Shown here one piece after another: positions 1-8,746 of a DNA stretch of 50,806 nt. The DNA comes from Pirellulales bacterium. GTDB lineage: Bacteria > Planctomycetota > Planctomycetia > Pirellulales > JACPPG01. The position numbers and the translations under genes were made by a program. The notes below the pieces were generated by a model. The model made no database searches. It saw nothing but the letters and a program-made list of their open reading frames with translations, and was not told the DNA's origin. Each line of letters begins with the position of its first letter. The stretch's first letter is position 1. The stretch spans positions 1 to 50,806 of the forward strand of contig DASZWQ010000128.1 in NCBI GenBank assembly GCA_035546535.1, written 5' to 3'.

Positions 1-297
1 GAAGCGGCGCACGGTGGGATGCGTCGGCCGCGGAAATTCCCCTCCCGGTCAGGGAGGGGCTAGGGCACGTGACGCGTGCAGCACCGCGCGACTTCGACTT
101 CGCGCAAGAGTCTTGTTGAAAGCAGACTCACCGTTTTGGCCCGCGGTGATTAGCGACCTGATTGGATCGCCGCGCGTTTCACCCCTCACCCCGGCCCTCT
201 CCCGAAGGGAGAGGGGGTTTCATCAGGCGCTGCCCTATTCTCCGAAGGGAGAGGGGGCTTCATTAGGCGCTGCCCTGTTCTCCCGAAGGGAGAGGGG
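1..297. repeat. Intergenic region with tandem hairpin repeat downstream of ftsK
   Basis: No gene is supported here. Positions 202-298 hold a tandem repeat of about 40-41 bases in 2.5 copies; each unit starts CCGAAGGGAGAGGGG and continues with a CAGGCGCTGCCCT-type spacer. The CCCTCTCCC/GGGAGAGGG arms around GAA (195-215) form a strong hairpin, repeated less perfectly in the next copies, and the last copy runs into the ftsK stop codon at 298-300. The hairpins could act as a transcription terminator for ftsK, although no T-run follows them on the minus strand. Positions 1-22 are an exact copy of 316-337, inside the ftsK 3' end. Confidence 0.6.
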
Positions 298-3126
298 TTA
301 CGCGCTTTCGGTTCTGAAGCGGCGCACGGTGGGATGCTTCGGTGGCGGCACGCCAGGGTGCTCATCCTCGGCGGCGATCGTGTCGGAGTTTGATTCTTCT
401 TCGTCCGATTCGTCGGCTACTTCGTCGGCAAGCTCTTCGTCGGAATCATGTGCTTCGTCGCTGTCGTCGTCGTCCGCCTCGTCGCTTGCTTCGTCTTCGA
501 ATTCGTCATTGAGCTCGTCCTCTTGCTCGTCGGCGAGTTGATCAGCGGCGTCTTCTTCGTATTCATCCTCGCCTTCGTCCGCATCGATCGAGTCGTCTAG
601 CTCCTCGTCTTCGTCGACGTCGGCATGCTCGACGTTCATGATCACCGAGTGCCGGGCTCGCCCGGTCGGCAATGGCGGGGCTGGCTCGTCATCTTCCGAG
701 GGGTCGGGCAGGATCTTGTTGCGGCGCGGCTTGGGGGGCTCGGGTACCGCGTCCGCAGCGCCGTTCATCGCGTGCCACTGGTCGATCGTGATCAGCACTT
801 CGCGGGCTTGCGAGCCGTTGTACGTGCCGACGACGCCGTCTTCGGCCATGAAGTCGATCAAGCGGGCGGCGCGGCCGTAGCCGATTCCCAGCGAGCGCTG
901 CAAGAGCGACACGCTGCCGCGCCCTTCGCGAATGACGATTTCGATCGCGGCATCGTACATTTCGTCGCGATGGCGCGGTTCGGCGGCCCCCTCGGACTCG
1001 GTCGGCGCCGCTGGCTTGAGCTGCACCAGCTCCTTGACGAACTCGGGCTCGTTGGTGCCGACGAATTCGACGATCTTGTTGATCTCGTCGTCGCCGACGT
1101 ACGTTCCTTGGCCGCGAAGCAGCGTGCTCGTGCCCGGCCACAGGAACAACAAGTCGCCGTTGCCCAATAGCTTGTCGGCCCCCATCTCGTCGAGCACCAC
1201 GCGGCTGTCCGTGCGGCTGGCGACCTGAAACGCGATGCGGGCCGGCAAGTTCGATTTGATCAGGCCGGTGATGACGTCGACGGTCGGTTTCTGCGTGGCC
1301 AGCACCAGATGGATACCGACGGCACGGCTCTTTTGCGCCAGGCGAATGATGTGCGTTTCGACTTCCTTGGCGGCCGTCATCATCAGGTCGGCCATCTCGT
1401 CGGCCACGATCACGATGTACGGCAAGTGCGTGGGAATGTTCTTGCGCTCTTCGTCGTTCTCCGGCTGCAACCGCTCCATGAGCTCTTCCTCGCCGAGCTG
1501 GTTGTAGCCCGAGATGTGCCGGACACCCGCGCGGGCCAAGAGGGCGTACCGCTCTTCCATCTTGTCGACGGCCCAGGCCAGGATCGCCTCGGCCTTGCGC
1601 ATGTCGGTGACCACCGGGTGCATCAAGTGCGGCAGCGTTTTGTAGCTGCTCATTTCGACCATCTTGGGATCGATCAAGAGCATGCGCACCTCGTCCGGAC
1701 GGCGCGTCATGAGCATCGACACGATCAACGTGTTCAGGCACACGCTTTTGCCGGTGCCCGTCCGCCCGGCGATGAGCAAGTGCGGCAGCGTGGTCAGGTC
1801 GACCACCAGCGGATTGCCGGCGACGTCCTTGCCCAGGTAGATGGGGATGCGCATCTTGCTGGCCTTGCCGTTGGCCTCTTCGATCACTTCGCGCAGACGT
1901 ACGATCTGCCGCTCGGCATTCGGCACTTCGATACCGACGGTGTTTTTGCCGGGGATGGGGGCCACGATGCGCACGCTGGGGACGCGCAGGGCGATGGCCA
2001 GGTCTTCGGCCAGGCCCGTGATCTTGCTGAGCCTTAGACCGGCTTCCAGCTCGATTTCGAACTGGGCGATGACCGGCCCCGTTTCGATCTCGACGACTTT
2101 GACGTTGAAGCCGAAGTCGAGGAAGGTCTTTTCCAGGATCTTGGCCTTGCGGCGGACGTCCTTCTCGTGCTCTTCGAAATGGATGGGCTCGCCTTCGACC
2201 AGCATTTCGATCGACGGCAGCTCGTACGGACGGTTGTCCTCGGTGCGTGCCGCCGCGTCGAGCGCGGCCATGACTTCCTGCCGTTCGCCGCGTTTGACCG
2301 GTGGCTTGATGCGCAGCGCGCCGGCGGCCGGTTCTTCCTCTTCGCCCTCGGCCTCATCGGTTTCGGGTTGTTCCGCGGCGGCGTCATCGGCAACGACTTC
2401 GTCTTCCTCGGCGGCGGCCTCCGGCGCGGCCAACTTGTCGATAGCCTTGCCGCGGATCTTCACGACGGCCAGGTCGCGCGTTTCGGCCTCGGCATCGTCG
2501 AGGTCGGTGCGCGGCGCGGCAGGCTTGCTTTCGCTACTGCTCTGAGCCATGGCACCGCGGACGCGCGACAGCCCGCGCCCCGCAGCGCGAGCCGGCACGC
2601 CCAGCACCAGGGCCGAGGCCCGAAAGACCAGGTAATCACTGCACAAGAGCAAGCCGCAGAGCAGCACGCTGAGGACGACCACGTAAGCGCCGGCGGTGGC
2701 CAGGTGCGTTTGCAGAACCGTCCGGCCGACGGCGCCCAAGTATCCGCCGGAACCGGCGACGGGCCCCGGCGATAGCCAGGGGACGGCCATGGCAAGCAAG
2801 GTCGTCAACCCGGCCAGAGAAATCAACCAGCCCATGCCGCGCATCCACGCCGCATCGAGCGGTCGCCGCGCGAGCAGCAGGAAGGCCACGGCGCCGAGCG
2901 AGATCGACAAATAGTAAGCACCCAGCCCGAGCGTTTCTAAAAGCAAGTGTGACGCCCGCGCTCCGAGCGGCCCGCACACGTTGTGCGTTTCGGTCTGCGG
3001 CGGGAACGTGAGCCTCGCCGGTGGATCGGCCGGATCGTACGTCGCGAGCGACAGGCCCAGGAACACGGCCAAGGCGACCAGGGCGAGCGCGAGCATGTCG
3101 CGCTTGAGATTACGGTTTTCAGACAT
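298..3126 (-). CDS. ftsK: FtsK/SpoIIIE-type DNA translocase with acidic C-terminal tail
   Basis: This is a septum-anchored DNA pump that clears the chromosome terminus and drives XerCD/dif resolution. I start it at MSENRNLKRD (942 aa), because the N-terminal membrane domain begins straight after; the frame stays open upstream, but with non-membrane, low-quality sequence. Order: four or so hydrophobic segments within residues 12-170, an acidic/Ala linker, the alpha-beta motor with Walker A GRTGTGKS near residue 456 and Walker B VIVADEMADLMM near 574, then the winged-helix gamma domain (GRGSVSLLQRSLGIGYGRAA) near 722-785. Normally the gamma domain ends the protein. Here about 110 more residues follow, of which roughly the first 95 are dominated by Asp and Glu, ending in a basic HPTVRRF tail. 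A xerD gene lies 25 kb away in the same window. No clear Shine-Dalgarno sequence is seen. Confidence 0.95.
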   Translation of the reverse strand: MSENRNLKRDMLALALVALAVFLGLSLATYDPADPPARLTFPPQTETHNVCGPLGARASHLLLETLGLGAYYLSISLGAVAFLLLARRPLDAAWMRGMGWLISLAGLTTLLAMAVPWLSPGPVAGSGGYLGAVGRTVLQTHLATAGAYVVVLSVLLCGLLLCSDYLVFRASALVLGVPARAAGRGLSRVRGAMAQSSSESKPAAPRTDLDDAEAETRDLAVVKIRGKAIDKLAAPEAAAEEDEVVADDAAAEQPETDEAEGEEEEPAAGALRIKPPVKRGERQEVMAALDAAARTEDNRPYELPSIEMLVEGEPIHFEEHEKDVRRKAKILEKTFLDFGFNVKVVEIETGPVIAQFEIELEAGLRLSKITGLAEDLAIALRVPSVRIVAPIPGKNTVGIEVPNAERQIVRLREVIEEANGKASKMRIPIYLGKDVAGNPLVVDLTTLPHLLIAGRTGTGKSVCLNTLIVSMLMTRRPDEVRMLLIDPKMVEMSSYKTLPHLMHPVVTDMRKAEAILAWAVDKMEERYALLARAGVRHISGYNQLGEEELMERLQPENDEERKNIPTHLPYIVIVADEMADLMMTAAKEVETHIIRLAQKSRAVGIHLVLATQKPTVDVITGLIKSNLPARIAFQVASRTDSRVVLDEMGADKLLGNGDLLFLWPGTSTLLRGQGTYVGDDEINKIVEFVGTNEPEFVKELVQLKPAAPTESEGAAEPRHRDEMYDAAIEIVIREGRGSVSLLQRSLGIGYGRAARLIDFMAEDGVVGTYNGSQAREVLITIDQWHAMNGAADAVPEPPKPRRNKILPDPSEDDEPAPPLPTGRARHSVIMNVEHADVDEDEELDDSIDADEGEDEYEEDAADQLADEQEDELNDEFEDEASDEADDDDSDEAHDSDEELADEVADESDEEESNSDTIAAEDEHPGVPPPKHPTVRRFRTESA

Positions 3127-3622
3127 GTGCGACCAAAAGTCTCGGGTGAGAGACTGACGCCATGCGCGTGGCGCAGCGGCGTCTTCGTGGGCGCATCCAT
3201 GCCCGTCAATCGTCCTGTGGAACCTCGCGTGGCCCGTGGGCCGCGCGGCAATCGGGTCTGTCGGATTAGATCGACCGGTTTTGGCGCTTGTCGCGAGGGT
3301 CATTTCTCGTGGCGGATTGAATTGCCTGAAGCGTAGGGCGGGAAAGTTCGGCCGCGCAGGCAGAATCGTCAGGACAGGCGCTCGCGCGACCGCTCTTTAG
3401 TCACTGTAGCGCCGAGTGGCGCGGCGGCTACGGCCGCGCAACGCAGGAAGTCATGCCAGCACGCGAACGATGGTCCGTTTATGACGGCTGGCCAAAGTTT
3501 TCTCGCGTCGAGTCGAACGCAGGCGAGGTGCACGCTTATTCGCCACAGGCGAAAAAGCACGGCACACCAAGCGAAGCAGATCACGGGGGTGCCACGGGTG
3601 GCTTGTCCATGCGTGCCGCCGT
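3127..3622. other. Intergenic region between truB and ftsK
   Basis: About 500 bases without a convincing gene on either strand; the open frames here lack family features. It must hold the ftsK promoter, but none stands out. At 3588-3611 there is a degenerate half copy of the window's dispersed repeat (GGTGCCACGGGTGGCTTG). No tRNA-like fold or T-run terminator was seen. Confidence 0.5.
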
Positions 3623-4591
3623 TCAAGCGCGGGGTAGAAGATTCAGCCTTGGTCCATACTGCCCCGGCGCGCGCTCGCGCAGAATCGCTACCAGTTCGCC
3701 GTGTGCATCGAGAGCGGCCAGTTCCGATCCACGAGCATCGCTCACGTCGGCGAGATCCAAGAACCGCCCATGGCCGATCATGTCGATCTGCTCGGCGGTA
3801 AGCGTAACGGCCGGCAAGTTGCGCACGGCGTCGCGCATCGGGCGCAGCCAGGCGTGGCAATCTGCGGACACAAGCGCTTCGCAACGCCAGGCCTCGTTCT
3901 GGTGGAACGGGCCGATCTCGGTGCGCGCCAGCCCCGCCATCACGGCGGCCGTGCCCAATGATTCGGCCAGGTCGCGTCCCAGCGAGCGAATGTACGTGCC
4001 CGATCCGCAGCGGATGTCGAGCACGAGTTGCGGGTATTCGTATTCCAATACTTCGATCGCGTGGATCGTGATGGGACGTGGCGCCAGTTCGACCGCGCGA
4101 CCCGCGCGCGCCAGATCGTACGAACGCCTACCGCCGACGCGCAAGGCAGAGAACGCCGGCGGCCGTTGCATGATCGCGCCGGTCAGCCGCGCGGCGGCGG
4201 CCACGATTTCGGCGCGCTCGGGGCGCGGTGGGTCGGGGAGGATCGTGACTTCGCCTTCGATATCCTCGGTGGGGCTTGCGCGGCCGAGCAAGAATGTGGC
4301 TCGATACCGCTTCGGCGCGCGCTGCACGTATTCGATCAGTCGCGTCGCCGCGCCGACGCACACCACCAGCACGCCGGTGGCCAGCGGGTCGAGCGTGCCC
4401 GCGTGCCCCGTGCGCGCGGGCCGCACCAGGCGCTTGACCACGTCCACCACCTCGCGCGAGGTCTTGCCGGCGGGCTTGTCGATGTTGACGATCCCGGAAT
4501 GCGGCGCGGAAATCGATCCGGAAAAGACCATGTCGGGGTTTAATGTCGTGCGACGCGAAGTGGCCGGCAACGCGGCCACGGGCGGGGCCAT
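3623..4591 (-). CDS. truB: tRNA pseudouridine(55) synthase TruB
   Basis: Converts U55 to pseudouridine in the T-loop of tRNAs. The N-terminal half carries the family signatures: GIVNIDKPAGKTS near residue 33, then the catalytic block GHAGTLDPLATGVL containing the nucleophilic Asp, and further on the RYRATFLLGRAS and RCGSGTYIRSLGRDLA motifs. The length (322 aa) fits the TruB family with a short C-terminal extension. The start used gives about 30 residues before the first motif; a second Met 20 codons on (4531) is equally possible, and neither has a good ribosome-binding site. It reads in the same direction as ftsK but about 500 bases upstream of it, so cotranscription is uncertain. In many bacteria truB sits next to rbfA/infB; those genes are not in view upstream here. 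Confidence 0.95.
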   Translation of the reverse strand: MAPPVAALPATSRRTTLNPDMVFSGSISAPHSGIVNIDKPAGKTSREVVDVVKRLVRPARTGHAGTLDPLATGVLVVCVGAATRLIEYVQRAPKRYRATFLLGRASPTEDIEGEVTILPDPPRPERAEIVAAAARLTGAIMQRPPAFSALRVGGRRSYDLARAGRAVELAPRPITIHAIEVLEYEYPQLVLDIRCGSGTYIRSLGRDLAESLGTAAVMAGLARTEIGPFHQNEAWRCEALVSADCHAWLRPMRDAVRNLPAVTLTAEQIDMIGHGRFLDLADVSDARGSELAALDAHGELVAILRERAPGQYGPRLNLLPRA

Positions 4592-4770
4592 CGGGCCAGG
4601 GTTACGAAACCAGAATTGTCAGGCGGAACGTTGATGGTCTATGCTCGAATATTGAGGAGTGAGCGCTCCGCGGAGCAGTCATTCCGTTGCAGAAGAATCC
4701 TGTCGGGGTAGACGCCGCGTGCAGAACGGAATTCGCCGCCCCATGACATATTTTGCCGGAAACTAGAGCC

Positions 4771-6084
4771 ATGAACAGTAACTGCAAGAAAGTCGTCGTG
4801 CCGCTTCGCTGTACCCTGACGCACTTGGCGATACTGGCGACCATCACGCTTGTGACGAACGAAAGTCATGCCCAGTTTGACGGCGTCTTGGGCGCGGCCA
4901 ACCGCCCGGCTGAAAAAGTTCACGAGAAAATCTACCTGGCGTCGGGCTTTGGCAACACCTTCATGGTGCTGACGGACGAAGGGAACGTGATTATCGACAC
5001 GTCGCTACCCGATATGGCCAGGCGGCATCACCAGGTGCTCACGGAAGTCAGCAAGGCGCCCACGCGGTACATCATCTTCACGCACGCCCACGAGGATCAC
5101 ACGAGCGGCGCCGGCCTGTGGAAGCAGCCTGACACGCAAGTGATCGCGCAGCGGCAGTTTGTCGAGATGCGGCAATACCAGGACCGCTTCGGTGAATTCT
5201 TCGCGCGGCGCAACGCCGCGCAATTCGGCTTCGACGAAGAGCGGGCTCGCGAAGCCGCGCGAAATCGCCCGGCACGCATCGAGCCCACGATACTCTTCGA
5301 CGAGAAACATGAATTCGAGCTGGGGGGCACGAAGTTCGAGCTTCTGCACACGCCCGGCGAAACGTACGACCACCTGACGGTCTGGCTGCCGCAATACAAG
5401 GCGGCCTTCGTCGGCGACAACTTCTACGCCTCGTTTCCGAATATGTATACGTTGCGAGGCTGCCGACCGCGGTGGGCGCTGGATTACATCGATTCGCTGA
5501 ACAAAGTGCTGGCCTTGCAGCCGGAAATCTTATTGCCGAGCCACGGCAATCCGATCGTCGGCGCTGAGAAGGTCGCGACGGCCGTAACCCGCTACCGCGA
5601 CGCCATTCAATACGTACACGACGCGACGGTCAAAGGCATGAACGACGGCAAGGACGTTTATACGCTCATGCGCGAGATTGTCCTGCCGGCCGATTTGGAT
5701 GTGGGGGACGCCTACGGGAAAGTTTCGTGGAGCGTGCGCGGCATCTACGAAGGCTACGTCGGCTGGTTCGACGGCGATCCGGCCACGATGTATGCCGAAG
5801 CGCCGCAAAAGGCCGACGTGGAATTGGTACGCATGGCCGGCGGTGCAGGGCCCGTCGCCAAGCGAGCGATGGAAATGGTCGAGGCGGGCGAGCACGTGCA
5901 AGGATTGCGCCTGGCCGGCGCCGCACTTGCGGCCGAGCCAAATAGCACTGCCGCGACCCAAGCCCGGGCCGCGGCGCTCAAGGCGCTGTTGGCCAAGTGT
6001 CGCAACTCGAACGAGCGCGGCTGGCTGGCCAGCGGCCTGCGGCGCGTCGAGAAATCCGCCGCAGCGACGTCGGGCGGAAGGTGA
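4771..6084 (+). CDS. Secreted metallo-beta-lactamase-fold hydrolase, alkylsulfatase-like
   Basis: A probable exported zinc hydrolase related to the alkylsulfatase SdsA1/YjcS group. I start at MNSNCKKVVV, because it gives a basic n-region, a hydrophobic stretch (THLAILATITLV) and a likely signal-peptide end after SHA. The metal-binding motif FTHAHEDHTSGA lies near residue 105; later parts of the site are GDNFYASF and LPSHGNP. The C-terminal third matches the alkylsulfatase dimerisation domain (VRGIYEGYVGWFDGDP, then a helical repeat). The C-terminal SCP2-like substrate-binding domain of SdsA1 is absent: the protein ends at about 438 aa, right after the dimerisation helices. The substrate could be an alkyl sulfate or another ester; sequence alone cannot decide. 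The gene converges on aat. Confidence 0.85.
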   Translation: MNSNCKKVVVPLRCTLTHLAILATITLVTNESHAQFDGVLGAANRPAEKVHEKIYLASGFGNTFMVLTDEGNVIIDTSLPDMARRHHQVLTEVSKAPTRYIIFTHAHEDHTSGAGLWKQPDTQVIAQRQFVEMRQYQDRFGEFFARRNAAQFGFDEERAREAARNRPARIEPTILFDEKHEFELGGTKFELLHTPGETYDHLTVWLPQYKAAFVGDNFYASFPNMYTLRGCRPRWALDYIDSLNKVLALQPEILLPSHGNPIVGAEKVATAVTRYRDAIQYVHDATVKGMNDGKDVYTLMREIVLPADLDVGDAYGKVSWSVRGIYEGYVGWFDGDPATMYAEAPQKADVELVRMAGGAGPVAKRAMEMVEAGEHVQGLRLAGAALAAEPNSTAATQARAAALKALLAKCRNSNERGWLASGLRRVEKSAAATSGGR

Positions 6085-6086
6085 GA

Positions 6087-6200
6087 AGCGCTGAGCGCTA
6101 AGTGATGAGTGATGAGTGATGAGCGGAAGAAGACGAAGAGACAGGCGTTGCCGCTCGCAGCCGTATTTTCGCTCATCACTCAGCGTTCATCACTCCGCAC
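6087..6200. repeat. Inverted repeat with TGATGAG heptads between convergent genes
   Basis: The left arm has three perfect 7-base units (AGTGATG at 6101-6121) after a GCGCTGAGCGCT palindrome. The right arm (about 6169-6200) carries the inverted words GCTCATCACTCAGCG and TTCATCACTCCGC and overlaps the aat stop codon at 6180-6182. The arms can pair around a roughly 45-base centre. Its place between two converging 3' ends suits a bidirectional terminator, but there is no T-run. Confidence 0.5.
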
Positions 6201-6887
6201 TTCTTCGCCGTTCCATTTCACCGGCGCAGCAAGCGCGCTCGCCAGTCGGCTCAAGAACTCCTCGCGGGGAATGGTGCTTGCGCCGAAGCGTGTCGTATGC
6301 GGCGTCAACTGCTGGATGTCGAGCAGTTCGAAGCCGCGCTCGCGTAAACGTTCCACCAGCGCGACCAGTGCGACCTTCGAGGCGTCGGGCACCTGGTAGA
6401 ACATCGACTCGGCCGCGAAATAGCCCGCCAGTGCCACGCCGTACACCCCGCCGGCCAGCCGACCCTCCTTCCAGGCTTCGATGCTATGAGCGTGGCCTTC
6501 CTCGTGCAACGTTACATACGCCTGTAGCATCTCGGGAGTGATCCAGGTACTGTCGGCGCGCTTTTGCGCCGTGGCGCAGCCAGTGATGACACCGCGAAAG
6601 TCGCGATCGACCGTCACGTCGAATCGCCCGCTGCGATACGTGCGCAGCAAGCGGCGCGACGGACGAAAGTCGGCGAATTCGATCACGGCCCGTGGGTCAG
6701 GAGACCACCAGGCGAGCAACCCATCCGTAAGCGGCCAGGGAAAAATGCCGTGCTGGTATGCGTCGAGCAGCCAATCGGTCGAAAGTTCACCGCCGACGCC
6801 GATCAAGCCGGCGGAATCCGCGTAAGCGGCCGGGGGAAAGTGGCGCGGCGCGCGAGCGACCGCGGCGCGGTGAGAGCCTGCGACCAT
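6180..6887 (-). CDS. aat: Leucyl/phenylalanyl-tRNA--protein transferase
   Basis: Adds Leu or Phe from aminoacyl-tRNA to proteins with an N-terminal Lys or Arg, marking them for ClpS/ClpAP degradation. The 235-aa protein shows the family signatures in order: GLIGVGGELSTDWLLDAYQ, HGIFPWP, WWSPDPRAV, TWITPEMLQAYVTLHEEGHA, HSIEAW, GGVYGVALAGYFAAESMF and the C-terminal LLDIQQLTPHTTRFGA. Length is normal. The start codon has only a weak upstream ribosome-binding site, so the first dozen residues are uncertain. It runs head-to-head with the HtrA-type gene and tail-to-tail with the metallohydrolase gene, so it is likely transcribed alone. Confidence 0.96.
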   Translation of the reverse strand: MVAGSHRAAVARAPRHFPPAAYADSAGLIGVGGELSTDWLLDAYQHGIFPWPLTDGLLAWWSPDPRAVIEFADFRPSRRLLRTYRSGRFDVTVDRDFRGVITGCATAQKRADSTWITPEMLQAYVTLHEEGHAHSIEAWKEGRLAGGVYGVALAGYFAAESMFYQVPDASKVALVALVERLRERGFELLDIQQLTPHTTRFGASTIPREEFLSRLASALAAPVKWNGEEVRSDER

Positions 6888-7023
6888 GCGTCACGACACG
6901 GTCTGAAGGGTGAAGGAAAGTCCGTCTCTATCTCTATTGCACTCTAACAGGGCGCCTGAGCAGCAACAAGCGCGGCGCGCAAGAAGCGCGTTGCCGTTAG
7001 CTGTTCCGTTAGCGCGCAGCATC

Positions 7024-7029
7024 TATAAT
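7024..7029 (+). promoter_or_regulatory. Candidate -10 box for the HtrA-type protease gene
   Basis: A perfect TATAAT lies 51 bases before the chosen start codon. The -35 position (about 7001-7006, CTGTTC) is a poor match; TTGCCG at 6991 is too far away. The -10 match is seen directly; its use as a promoter is inferred. Confidence 0.4.
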
Positions 7030-7080
7030 CACGACAGCGACCCAAAGTTTTGCGGCACCATTGCTGGAGCTTCCGTGGCG

Positions 7081-8286
7081 ATGCAGGAATTCGACTATAC
7101 GCGGCCACCACCACCGGCGCCGCCTCCACCGCGACGACCGCTGGCGCTCTTCTTCTTGCTAGCGATGCTGGTCGTGGTGACGACCGCCCCGTTCCTGGTC
7201 GAGCGCATCCAGTACGCCTCCACGCGCGGCAAGCTGCGGGCGCGGGCCGACACGGCCAGCGAGGAATTAGACAAGCTGAAGGATAAGGCGGGCCTGGTTT
7301 CGCTGGCCGACACTTCGCACGTCTTCAACCTGGTGGCGCGCAAGGTCGAGCCGTGCGTCGTACACATCGATGTCGAGCAATTGCCCGGCAGCCGGCCGGA
7401 CGAAATCGTGCTGCGCATTCCCGGACACGGTCCCCCGGTCACGCAAGGGCAGGGGTCGGGCTTCATTATCGACGCGGACGGGCACATCGTGACGAATCGG
7501 CACGTCGTCGAAGGGGCCACCGCGATTCGCGTCAACCTGGCCGACGGCCGCATGATCGAGGATGTAACACTGGTGGGCGATGACGAGCTGACGGATCTGG
7601 CGGTGTTGAAAATCAACGCCAGTGATTTGTCCGTGGCCTCGTGGGGCGACAGCAACGCCTTGGACGTCGGCGATTGGGTGCTGGCGGTCGGCAACCCTTA
7701 CGGACTCGATCGCACGGTGACCTCGGGGATCGTCAGCGCCACGCAGCGGCGCAAAATCGCGCCCTCGAGCACCTATCAAGACTTCCTCCAGACTGACGCC
7801 GCGGTGAATCCGGGTAACAGCGGCGGGCCGCTCGTAAATATGTTCGGCGAAGTCGTCGGCGTGACGACCGCGATCGTGGGGCGTTCGTACCAGGGCATCA
7901 GCTTCGCCATCCCCAGCGAAGTGGCGCGGAACAGCTTTGATCAAATCATCAAGAACGGCCACGTCGAGCGCGGCTACCTGGGCGTCGGCTTTCAGGATTT
8001 GAATCCGAAGCTGGTGCAAGGCTTGGGACTACAGAGTGACCAGGGGGCACTCGTCGCGGAAGTCGCGCCGGGTTCCCCCGCCGATGCGGCTGGCATTCAA
8101 GAGGGGGACGTGATTCTCGAATGGAATGATCGGCGAGTCATCGACCCCACGGATCTGGCGAGGGCCGTGGCGGGCACGGAAATCGGCTCGACGGCAAAGC
8201 TGGTGATCTGGCGAAAAGGCGAACGACAAACGATCGAGGCAAAGGTAGGGCGCAGGCCCGTGCGACCGCGCATGCGGGGACGGTAG
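7081..8286 (+). CDS. HtrA/DegP-type membrane-anchored serine protease with PDZ domain
   Basis: A periplasmic quality-control protease of family S1C. I start at MQEFDYTRPPPP, which follows a clean -10 box and directly precedes a proline-rich stretch and one hydrophobic anchor (LALFFLLAMLVVVTTAPFLV, residues about 22-42). The trypsin fold follows with the catalytic triad: His in TNRHVVEGA (about 141), Asp in DLAVLKI (about 172), Ser in NPGNSGGPL (about 247). One PDZ domain occupies about 300-390 (GYLGVGFQDL, GSPADAAGIQEGDVI). A single PDZ and an uncleaved anchor resemble DegS or planctomycete HtrA-like proteins more than DegP, which has two PDZ domains. At 401 aa it is complete. It stands alone between two divergent or unlinked genes. 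Confidence 0.93.
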   Translation: MQEFDYTRPPPPAPPPPRRPLALFFLLAMLVVVTTAPFLVERIQYASTRGKLRARADTASEELDKLKDKAGLVSLADTSHVFNLVARKVEPCVVHIDVEQLPGSRPDEIVLRIPGHGPPVTQGQGSGFIIDADGHIVTNRHVVEGATAIRVNLADGRMIEDVTLVGDDELTDLAVLKINASDLSVASWGDSNALDVGDWVLAVGNPYGLDRTVTSGIVSATQRRKIAPSSTYQDFLQTDAAVNPGNSGGPLVNMFGEVVGVTTAIVGRSYQGISFAIPSEVARNSFDQIIKNGHVERGYLGVGFQDLNPKLVQGLGLQSDQGALVAEVAPGSPADAAGIQEGDVILEWNDRRVIDPTDLARAVAGTEIGSTAKLVIWRKGERQTIEAKVGRRPVRPRMRGR

Positions 8287-8508
8287 CCTTCCGCACTTCG
8301 GATCGCGAAGCGTCGGTAACAAGCGAGATACCAAGGGAGGCTGACAACCGGCGTTAACAACTTGTCGGCAGTTTGCTCGCACCCGATCGGGGCCGTGATA
8401 GCACCAGGATCGCGCGGCGAATAGTGGGACCAAGCGCCGAGAAATGTCCGCGAAGAGCGCGCGATTTGGCATGCGATTTTTGTGTCCGAAGTCCAATCCA
8501 GGCTTAGC
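8287..8508. other. Intergenic region before the dnaG promoter
   Basis: No gene, RNA fold or repeat that I can support. Together with the promoter and the dnaG leader it forms a 460-base non-coding gap. Confidence 0.4.
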
Positions 8509-8537
8509 TTGACCCCTATTTTTTGCAGGGCTATAAT
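8509..8537 (+). promoter_or_regulatory. Near-consensus sigma-70 promoter for dnaG
   Basis: TTGACC (8509-8514) and a perfect TATAAT (8532-8537) are separated by exactly 17 bases; 11 of 12 hexamer positions match the consensus. Transcription would start near 8544, giving a leader of about 200 bases before the dnaG start. The leader repeats the words GCTTGACCC and TTTTTTGCAG found in the promoter itself. A housekeeping sigma gene (rpoD) is the second gene downstream. Confidence 0.8.
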
Positions 8538-8746
8538 CCCGCCCGCTTTTGACCCAAAGCGGATTGTCCGTGAACGTTTTTCGGCGACAGCGCTTGACCC
8601 ACACGTGCCTGTCGTCGTGTTTTTTGCAGCTGTTGATCTCCCGCGCTTCTTGTTGACCGTTCGCGCGCCGCGGCGTGCGCCGCCAGGCGTATTCGCCAAC
8701 GACGCGCGTGTAACGGATTGCCAGGCCGCCAGGCCGCGGAGTTGCC

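Noticed and set aside
14-541. 175-codon plus-strand frame with Ser-rich end
   Set aside because: The Ser-rich part is the antisense of the Asp/Glu-rich ftsK tail, and the rest is tandem repeat.
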